A stretch of 64,000 nucleotides of DNA from Peptococcaceae bacterium CEB3 (lineage in GTDB: Bacteria; Bacillota; Desulfitobacteriia; Desulfitobacteriales; Desulfitobacteriaceae), in contig LDXJ01000054.1 in the NCBI GenBank assembly GCA_001029295.1, forward strand, positions 1 to 64,000, read 5' to 3'. This document shows positions 58,054 through 64,000 of the stretch, piece by piece. Within the stretch, counting starts at the first letter, position 1; every line of letters begins with the position of its first letter. Under the pieces are notes generated by a model. The model made no database searches. It saw only the letters and a list, made by a program, of their open reading frames with translations, and was not told the DNA's origin. The position numbers and the translations under genes were made by a program.

Positions 58054-59227
58054 TCGCGTTCACCTCGTCCGCAGGCGGGATTCCCATTCCCTTCTTCTCG
58101 CTAAAACCCTTGGGTTTGGCGAAAATCATCCGGCCGGCCGCCGTTTGCAGAACGCTTGTCACCAGAACCGGAATGTGCTGTCCCATGAAACGCCGTCCCA
58201 TGTCCACCACAATCATGGTCCCGTCGTCGAGATAAGCGACACCTTGGCCGGGCTCCTTGCCTTCTTTCATGACCTGAACCAACATCTCTTCACCCGGCAA
58301 GACGACCGGCTTGACGGCATTGGCCAGTTCATTGATATTGAGCACTTTGACGCCCTGCAACTCCGCTACTTTATTCAAATTGTAGTCGTTGGTCAATACC
58401 GGCGAACCGAGAACCTGCCCTAGGCGAACTAACTTACTGTCCACCTCGGCGATGTCCTCAAAATCCTGTTCGTGAATTTGTACTTTGATACCCGTCTCCT
58501 TGGAGATCTGGTTTAGGATATCCAAACCCCTGCGGCCCCGGTTACGCTTGAGCAAGTCCGAAGAATCGGCAATGTGCCGGAGTTCCTCAAGCACGAAGCT
58601 GGGAACAAGGAGCGTCCCTTCCACAAACCCAGTCTGAACAATGTCGGCTATGCGGCCGTCGATAATAACGCTCGTGTCCAATATTTTGTAGTTAGGAACG
58701 GTGTCCGCGACAGACCCGGACATTTTGCTATTGGCACTCTCTTTGTGTTTTTCCCCGTGTTTATCCTTGTCCCGGAACTTGGGAAACACATTGAGAAAGC
58801 CAAGAACTTCTTCTTTGCGGCGGGCACCGAGTGTCCAGCCCAGATAGGCCAGCACAAGGCTCAAAATAATCGACAGCAACGGTCCGAAAAAATGAATACT
58901 AATAAACGAGGTACTGAACAAGCTGGAAATAATAAGTCCAATGATGACCCCCATTACTCCACCCATTAAGTCGTGAGTCGGGATCTTCTGAAGCCGTGAA
59001 TCCATCCATTTGACCAGGCTCAGGAATCCGCGAATGCTGCCGGGAGCCACCAAGAAGCCCACCACAGCGAAGATCAGGATCATGGCGACGTAGGTCCAAA
59101 GAGCAGTCGAGGGCGACTGCCAGCCCAAAGACTTCAGGACATCGAGGCGTAAAAACATGTAGTCCAGGTAGAAACCCAAAGCCCCAAACAGTAGGGTGAT
59201 GATAACGCGTATGAGATTGCGAATCAT
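58046..59227 (-). CDS. yacL: PIN-TRAM membrane nuclease (YacL family)
   Basis: 393 residues from ATG eight bases after AAGGAGG. Four TM helices (about 1-140; first at RNLIRVIITLLFGALGFYL), PIN-like domain with Asp residues in YKILDTSVIIDGRIADIVQ and VLEELRHIAD, TNDYNLNKVA, and a TRAM domain at the C-terminus (PGEEMLVQVMKEGKEPGQG). Putative RNase of conserved position before ispD. Linker rich in Lys/Asp between TM and PIN. Confidence 0.92.
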   Translation of the reverse strand: MIRNLIRVIITLLFGALGFYLDYMFLRLDVLKSLGWQSPSTALWTYVAMILIFAVVGFLVAPGSIRGFLSLVKWMDSRLQKIPTHDLMGGVMGVIIGLIISSLFSTSFISIHFFGPLLSIILSLVLAYLGWTLGARRKEEVLGFLNVFPKFRDKDKHGEKHKESANSKMSGSVADTVPNYKILDTSVIIDGRIADIVQTGFVEGTLLVPSFVLEELRHIADSSDLLKRNRGRRGLDILNQISKETGIKVQIHEQDFEDIAEVDSKLVRLGQVLGSPVLTNDYNLNKVAELQGVKVLNINELANAVKPVVLPGEEMLVQVMKEGKEPGQGVAYLDDGTMIVVDMGRRFMGQHIPVLVTSVLQTAAGRMIFAKPKGFSEKKGMGIPPADEVNAIG

Positions 59228-59315
59228 CAATTTCACCTCCTTTTACCCTATTTTGGCTAAAAGTCCTTCCTATTATACTTCAGATCAGCCATATTTTTCA
59301 AGAGACCCCAAAACC

Positions 59316-59792
59316 TTAAGCCAAAACTTTATTTAACCACTGCCTCACCTGAATTTCTTCACTCTCTTCAGCTAAAACCAGTTCACTCACCAGGATCTGG
59401 CAGGCGTTTTCAAACATCTTCTTTTCCCCGGTGGAGAGTCCCTTGTCCTTTTCCCGCTGGGCCAGGCTGCGGACAACCTCCGCGACATCCAGAATGTTGC
59501 CGCTGCGGATCTTTTCCAGATTCGCCCGGTAGCGTCGGTTCCAGGCCAGGGTCGAGACGACCGCCTCATCTTTCAACACCCGTAACACTCCTTGGACTTC
59601 GGCTTTGGAAATAACTCCCCGCAATCCCAGGGGACCGACATTGTTCAGTGGAACCAGAACTTTCATATTTCCAACCGGCAAATGCATGACATAGTATTGA
59701 CGGATTTCCCCCAGGACTTCACGTTCTTCAATCGCTTCGATAATTCCCGCCCCATGCATGGGATAAACGACTTTGTCGCCAACTTGAAACAC
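59316..59792 (-). CDS. carD: CarD-family RNA polymerase-binding regulator
   Basis: 158 residues from GTG seven bases after GGAGG. N-terminal RID/Tudor-like domain FQVGDKVVYPMHGAGIIEAI and C-terminal helical DNA-binding part (ANLEKIRSGNILDVAEVVRS). Stabilises open promoter complexes at rRNA and housekeeping promoters. Divergent from the 60026 gene; its own promoter includes TTGCCT...TATAAT near 59860-59890. Confidence 0.93.
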   Translation of the reverse strand: MFQVGDKVVYPMHGAGIIEAIEEREVLGEIRQYYVMHLPVGNMKVLVPLNNVGPLGLRGVISKAEVQGVLRVLKDEAVVSTLAWNRRYRANLEKIRSGNILDVAEVVRSLAQREKDKGLSTGEKKMFENACQILVSELVLAEESEEIQVRQWLNKVLA

Positions 59793-59942
59793 TCTACCAC
59801 CTCCTTTTTCATCGAATCGTGAGGCCCCCACATTCTACAAGTGGGAGTGGTTCCCTCTCATTATAACAGACTGAACTGTTCAAGGCAAAAAGTTTTAGAT
59901 TATATCATAAATATTATATCAGTGTCAATGGGTATATCAAAA

Positions 59943-59972
59943 TTGACAATACTAAGGCACGCTCGTTATAAT
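59943..59972 (+). promoter_or_regulatory. Sigma-A promoter of the 60026 gene
   Basis: TTGACA (59943-59948), 18-bp spacer, TATAAT (59967-59972), both hexamers perfect. Divergent to the carD promoter. The remaining gap is A+T-rich and without genes. Confidence 0.85.
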
Positions 59973-60025
59973 GAAAGCTGAAGCGAGCGCAATGTGGGGA
60001 AATAAAGGAGTGAGGACTCAACACG

Positions 60026-60418
60026 ATGGAACAACTCACAGAGCAATTTCAAGAAACGGTTAGGTCCCTTCTCATTCGCCATCAAAGTATTTTGGATGTC
60101 CTCTCCAAAGGGCAGGAAGCGTCCGCCCGAGTCAACCGAGCCGTCGTCAAGTCCGTCACCAGTTGCGGCTGTCTGGCCGTGGAAGCCCATAAAAAGCGAA
60201 TTCCGGAAGACGCTTCTGTTTACGATCTTAAACTTTTGCTGGACAGCAACCTGCAAGGAGAACTTTGCGCCAACTGCAGGGACACGATCCAGGCGGAACT
60301 TGGGAAACAGCTTTTTTATATCGCGGCTCTTGCCAACACCCTGGGCATCTCCCTGGAAGACGTCCTAAAGGGGGAGATCAATAAACTCTCGACCCTCACC
60401 ATCTTTAACATGACGTGA
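60026..60418 (+). CDS. Conserved small protein with four cysteines, unknown
   Basis: 130 residues, ATG after GGAGTGAGGACTCAACACG. N-terminal helix, then Cys47 and Cys49 in SVTSCGCLAVEAHKK and Cys81-Cys84 in GELCANCRDTIQAELGKQ, then helix FYIAALANTLGISLEDVLKG resembling MazG-like or HTH helices. The four cysteines could hold a metal. I recall similar genes beside radA in Peptococcaceae but no function. It lies in the position where disA is expected. Confidence 0.7.
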   Translation: MEQLTEQFQETVRSLLIRHQSILDVLSKGQEASARVNRAVVKSVTSCGCLAVEAHKKRIPEDASVYDLKLLLDSNLQGELCANCRDTIQAELGKQLFYIAALANTLGISLEDVLKGEINKLSTLTIFNMT

Positions 60419-60501
60419 CCCAAAAACAACCAAACCCGGACCCCTCTTGACGTCAAAGCATGACGTAAACTCAGACTGGATTTGACATGGGCTGTCCGCG
60501 C

Positions 60502-61869
60502 TCAGGCTCTGAATACTTCGGCAATGACTTCCCGCAAGGTGTTCCGTTGGAACACTTCGACCCGATCGAATTTCAAAGATGGTTTGATACCGTCCCGCGC
60601 AATATACACCCGTTCGAAACCCATACGGTCAAGCTCCCGGATCCTCCCTTCCAGAGCAGGGACTTTTTTCAGTTCTCCCGTAAGGCCCACATCGGCGATG
60701 AACACGCAGTCCGGGGGAATGGGGATATTTTTGACGGAAGAAACAATGCTCATGATGGTGGCTAAATTAACCGCCTGCTCCCTAAACAGCAACCCCCCTG
60801 TCGTCTTGATGACGACATTTTTGTTATAAAGGTCGAGCCCGCCTCTTTGTTCGAGAACCGAAACCAAGGTGTTCAACTGGTCACGGCGCAAACACTCCCC
60901 GATTCGGGCCGGGTAGGGGGTAAAAGAATTCGAAACCAGGCTCTCGATCTCGACAATGATCGGCCGGGTTCCTTCTTTGATCACTGTCAGTGCGCTGCCG
61001 CAAACCTCCCCTCCCTCCGTACGTCCCGTCATGAAGAACTCCGACGGGTTGTCAAGGGAGCGCATTCCTTCGTCTGTCATCGAGAAGAAACCCATTTCAC
61101 CCGTACTGCCAAATCTGTTTTTGGAACACCACGCTTCCCGCAATTCCTCCCCGCTTTCCCCCGTCAGGATGAGAACGGTGTCCACCAAGTGTTCCAAGGC
61201 CCTGAGTCCGGCGATCTCGTCTTCCTTGGTCATCTGTCCCACTATGATGACGGCCCTTGGCCGCTCACCGCCCTTGGCCAGCCGAACCAGTTCATTCGCG
61301 CATTCCATCGTCTGGATCGGTGAACCGGGCCGGGAGTTATAGGCTTCCAAGGCAAAAGTCTGGATGCTGTCTATGACCACCAAGTCCGGATCTGCCTTCT
61401 TGACCACGGCGAGGACATTGTCCATGCCGGTATCGGCCAGAACCCATATGTTTCCGGCTTGCCTGTTGCCGAGAATGCGGTCCGCCCGGCCTTTAATCTG
61501 GCTGTCGCTTTCTTCGGCCGAGGCGTAGAGAACCTTGTACCCTTGAGCCGCCACGTCGGCGGCCACTTGCAAAAGCAAAGTTGATTTTCCCGCTCCGGGC
61601 TTAGCCGTGAGTATCGTCACCGAATCCCGGACAATGCCACCCCCCAAAACCCGGTTGAACTCTTCCATATGTGTAACAATTCGCTCGTTCGTGCCGGAGC
61701 TGAGCTCCGACAGCCTTCTCGGACTCTTGGCATCCTTAGCCTCTTTGTTGTTTTCCCGCGGGAGACTTTGCACCAGCGTGTTCCAGGCATCGCATCCCGG
61801 ACACTTTCCCGCCCATTTGGGGCTTTCGTAACCACAGCGAGAACAGCGGAAAACGGCTTTTGTCTTCAC
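60502..61869 (-). CDS. radA: DNA repair protein RadA (Sms)
   Basis: 455 residues from GTG. Zinc finger CSRCGYESPKWAGKCPGC, RecA-like ATPase with Walker A AKPGAGKST (89-97; GEPGIGKST is usual), KNRFG motif (250-254), and Lon-like C-terminal domain (GLTGELKKVPALEGRIREL). Branch-migration helicase in recombination. The leader between clpC and radA includes a long stem (61915-61923, 61969-61977). Confidence 0.95.
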   Translation of the reverse strand: MKTKAVFRCSRCGYESPKWAGKCPGCDAWNTLVQSLPRENNKEAKDAKSPRRLSELSSGTNERIVTHMEEFNRVLGGGIVRDSVTILTAKPGAGKSTLLLQVAADVAAQGYKVLYASAEESDSQIKGRADRILGNRQAGNIWVLADTGMDNVLAVVKKADPDLVVIDSIQTFALEAYNSRPGSPIQTMECANELVRLAKGGERPRAVIIVGQMTKEDEIAGLRALEHLVDTVLILTGESGEELREAWCSKNRFGSTGEMGFFSMTDEGMRSLDNPSEFFMTGRTEGGEVCGSALTVIKEGTRPIIVEIESLVSNSFTPYPARIGECLRRDQLNTLVSVLEQRGGLDLYNKNVVIKTTGGLLFREQAVNLATIMSIVSSVKNIPIPPDCVFIADVGLTGELKKVPALEGRIRELDRMGFERVYIARDGIKPSLKFDRVEVFQRNTLREVIAEVFRA

Positions 61870-61914
61870 ACTAACACACCTTTCCTACAAGTCCAGACAA
61901 CGGTCTTTTGGGCT

Positions 61915-61977
61915 GGGCAACTTAGCAAAGGCAAGAACACCTGCCCTTCAGGGGCGAAGCAGAAAGCGAAGTTGCCC
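61915..61977 (-). other. Structured leader upstream of radA
   Basis: Minus strand GGGCAACTT (61969-61977) pairs with AAGTTGCCC (61915-61923), enclosing GCCCCTGAAGGGC-type inner pairing. It lies 46 bases before the GTG. Could be a regulatory RNA element; no known family is identified. Confidence 0.45.
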
Positions 61978-62018
61978 TTATACACCCCAGGATTTTATCA
62001 ACGCTCCGCCTGTACACC

Positions 62019-62052
62019 AAAAAAGAGGGAGTTCTTGTTCCGAGAACTCCCT
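62019..62052 (-). terminator. clpC terminator
   Basis: AGGGAGTTCT (62043-62052) and AGAACTCCCT (62026-62035), 10-bp stem with a 7-base loop followed by CTTTTTTGG, 45 bases downstream of the clpC stop. Strong intrinsic terminator. Confidence 0.88.
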
Positions 62053-62096
62053 TTGATTCGCGTTACAGGCTGTCGAGTCTTCTCGCCTCAAACCCC

Positions 62097-64000
62097 TTAA
62101 ATCTTTGCGAAGCGAACCTTTCCGTCTTCGCCCTTCGCCGCGATCTTGTCACCGGCCTTAAAGGTCCCTTCCAAAATCTTCTCGGACAGTTCATCTTCGA
62201 CCAGGCGCTGGATAGCCCGCCGCAAAGGCCGGGCGCCGAAAGTCGGGTCGTTGCCTTCCTTGGCGATGATCTCCAAAGCGCTCTGTTCCACATTGAGCTC
62301 AAACCCTTGTTCCTTCAAACGCTTGTTTACGTCCCGCATGAGTATGCCGGCGACCTGCAGAAGGGCCTCCGCCGGCAGGGAATGAAAGACCACGATTTCG
62401 TCCACTCGGTTGAGAAATTCCGGCCGAAACGTCCGCTTCAGTTCCTCCATGACCCGCGCGCTCATGTTCTTGTACTCGGTCGCCTCGTCCCGGTGAGCGG
62501 CAAAACCTAAGGCCTCTTTGCGCAGGAAGGCTGCGCCCACGTTGGAAGTCATGATGACGACGGAATTGCGAAAATCCACCGTCCTTCCCTTGGTATCCGT
62601 TAACCTGCCGTCTTCAAGGACCTGGAGCAGGATATTGAAAACCTCGGGGTGAGCCTTTTCCATTTCATCCAACAAGATGACGCTGTAGGGCTTGCGCCGC
62701 ACGGCGTCCGTGAGCTGACCGCCCTCGTCGTGCCCGATGTAACCCGGAGGCGCCCCCACCAAACGCGATACGGTATGTTTCTCCATGTATTCGGACATAT
62801 CGATCCTCACCATGGCCTCCTCATCGCCAAAAAGCGCTTCGGCCAAAGTCCGCGCCAGTTCCGTCTTCCCTACCCCGGTTGGCCCCAAGAAAATGAAGGA
62901 ACCAATAGGTCGGCGGGGGTCTTTTAACCCTGCCCTGGCCCGACGCACGGCCCGCGCCACCGCGGCCACGGCTTCGTCCTGCCCGATCACCCTCTTGTGC
63001 AGCGTATCCTCCAGATGCAGAAGACGTTCGCTTTCTTCCTGGGCCAGCTTCTTCACGGGGATACCCGTCCAGCTGGCGACAATTTGGGCGATATCGTCCG
63101 CCGTAACCATCGATTTTTCTACGTCCCGTTTGCTTTCCCAATTCGCCCGCTGTTCGTTCACCTGCTCACGCAGTTTGTGTTCCTGGTCCCGAATCTGAGC
63201 CGCTTTCTCGAACTCCTGGCTCAGGACGGCGGCCTCTTTTTCCTTCTTGAGTCGTTCGATCTCCTCTTCCAGCTTTTTTAAGTCCGGAGGTGCGACAAAA
63301 GCGGCGAGGTGAACGCGGGAAGCCGCCTCATCCACCAAATCGATGGCTTTGTCCGGCAGGAAACGGTCGGAAATGTAACGGTCGGAGAGGCGCACCGCCG
63401 CTTCCAGGGCCTCGTCCGTAATTTCCACCCGGTGATGAGCCTCGTAGCGATCCCTCAGCCCCTTGAGGATAGCAATCCCTTCTTCAATCGTCGGCTCTCC
63501 CACTTGAATCGGCTGAAAGCGCCTTTCCAGCGCGGAATCCTTCTCGATGTATTTCCGGTACTCATCCATAGTCGTCGCTCCCACGCACTGAAGCTCACCC
63601 CTGGCCAAGGCCGGTTTGAGAATATTGGCGGCGTCAATGGCCCCTTCGGCTGCGCCCGCTCCGATCAAAGTATGAAGTTCGTCGATAAAGAGGATAACGT
63701 TGCCGTCGGTTCGGATCTCCTCCATGACCTTTTTCAGACGCTCCTCAAATTCACCCCGGTATTTACTTCCCGCCACCACCGCTGAAAGGTCAAGGGTGAC
63801 AACTCGTTTGTTGCTCAGAATCTCGGGCACCTTGTTGCGGACGATCAACTGGGCCAGCCCCTCGGCAATCGCCGTTTTCCCCACTCCCGGATCTCCTATC
63901 AAGACCGGATTGTTCTTGGTCCGGCGACTCAAAACCTGAATGACGCGTTCGATTTCTTTCTCCCGGCCAACCACCGGATCTAAACGCCCTTCTTTGGCTT
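62097..64000 (-). CDS. clpC: ClpC AAA+ chaperone-protease ATPase (N-terminus beyond window)
   Basis: At least 634 codons, open through base 64000. Two AAA+ domains: [16 protein letters not shown], then [21 protein letters not shown]-domain-like and UVR-type coiled segment ([20 protein letters not shown]), and a C-terminal D2-small region. The Clp-N domain is cut off by the window. Works with ClpP in protein quality control and, in Bacillus-like hosts, McsA/B-regulated degradation. Upstream mcsA-mcsB and ctsR are expected outside the window. Confidence 0.95.
   Translation of the reverse strand, partial: AKEGRLDPVVGREKEIERVIQVLSRRTKNNPVLIGDPGVGKTAIAEGLAQLIVRNKVPEILSNKRVVTLDLSAVVAGSKYRGEFEERLKKVMEEIRTDGNVILFIDELHTLIGAGAAEGAIDAANILKPALARGELQCVGATTMDEYRKYIEKDSALERRFQPIQVGEPTIEEGIAILKGLRDRYEAHHRVEITDEALEAAVRLSDRYISDRFLPDKAIDLVDEAASRVHLAAFVAPPDLKKLEEEIERLKKEKEAAVLSQEFEKAAQIRDQEHKLREQVNEQRANWESKRDVEKSMVTADDIAQIVASWTGIPVKKLAQEESERLLHLEDTLHKRVIGQDEAVAAVARAVRRARAGLKDPRRPIGSFIFLGPTGVGKTELARTLAEALFGDEEAMVRIDMSEYMEKHTVSRLVGAPPGYIGHDEGGQLTDAVRRKPYSVILLDEMEKAHPEVFNILLQVLEDGRLTDTKGRTVDFRNSVVIMTSNVGAAFLRKEALGFAAHRDEATEYKNMSARVMEELKRTFRPEFLNRVDEIVVFHSLPAEALLQVAGILMRDVNKRLKEQGFELNVEQSALEIIAKEGNDPTFGARPLRRAIQRLVEDELSEKILEGTFKAGDKIAAKGEDGKVRFAKI

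Noticed and set aside
1-64000. CRISPR array
   Set aside because: No series of regularly spaced identical 25-40-bp repeats with unique spacers was seen; the tandem repeats found at 50758 and 57150 have no spacers.

Overview
The window looks like a Peptococcaceae-type Firmicute (Desulfotomaculum/Pelotomaculum/Desulforudis-like). The right third carries the conserved block clpC-radA-carD-yacL-ispDF-gltX-cysE-cysS-mrnC-thyX-rlmB-sigH in the usual Firmicute order, with purine-rich ribosome binding sites, sigma-A promoters and a T-box leader. The left two thirds are an integrated conjugative element.

Region 1-43.3 kb: integrative and conjugative element (ICE). Its tyrosine integrase (41963-43162) sits against the 3' end of tRNA-Thr(UGU) (43281-43356), the usual layout for a tRNA-targeting ICE. 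The other end lies beyond base 1. Nearly all cargo is on the minus strand. From right to left: a control region (S24 repressor, two excisionase-like genes, four small XRE regulators with palindromic operators); a RecD2-like helicase; a duplicated pair of winged-helix replication-type genes; a CHC2 zinc-finger primase fragment; cell-wall enzymes (3D-domain protein, lytic transglycosylase, L,D-transpeptidase, CWB2 protein); and a type IV secretion core (VirB1-, VirB2-, PrgI/VirB3-, VirB4- and VirB6-like proteins plus TraX). No relaxase or VirD4-type coupling protein is visible; they may lie outside the window.

The ICE is rich in RNA-guided mobile genes: three TnpB genes, one intact IscB with its omega RNA, an IS110 transposase with a bridge-RNA-like leader, and a second omega-RNA-like scaffold with no nuclease beside it, lying between the two excisionase-like genes. 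A ~190-bp structured repeat occurs four times.

The most striking single observation is a membrane-anchored thioredoxin-like gene in the secretion operon (16643-17131). Its reading frame is broken only by a UGA exactly where the first cysteine of the CxxC motif should be, followed at canonical distance by a strong hairpin. It reads as a selenoprotein carried by a conjugative element. Other items worth attention are an A+T-rich two-gene module (soluble protein plus 4-TM membrane protein, 19141-20664) that resembles membrane-targeting defence pairs in layout only, an RNase HI-SWIM fusion, a stand-alone GGQ release-factor-like protein and two cysteine-rich small proteins.

Region 43.3-64 kb: chromosomal core. 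tRNA-Thr, sigH, rlmB, thyX, mrnC, cysS and cysE (the last two under a cysteine T-box) are followed by a ~6 kb patch of small membrane or stress-type genes, an MFS transporter and a complete tiny transcription unit encoding 39 residues. Then come gltX, an IspD-IspF fusion with a repetitive linker, the PIN-TRAM protein, CarD, a four-cysteine unknown, radA and clpC (cut by the window end). disA, normally between radA and yacL, is absent.
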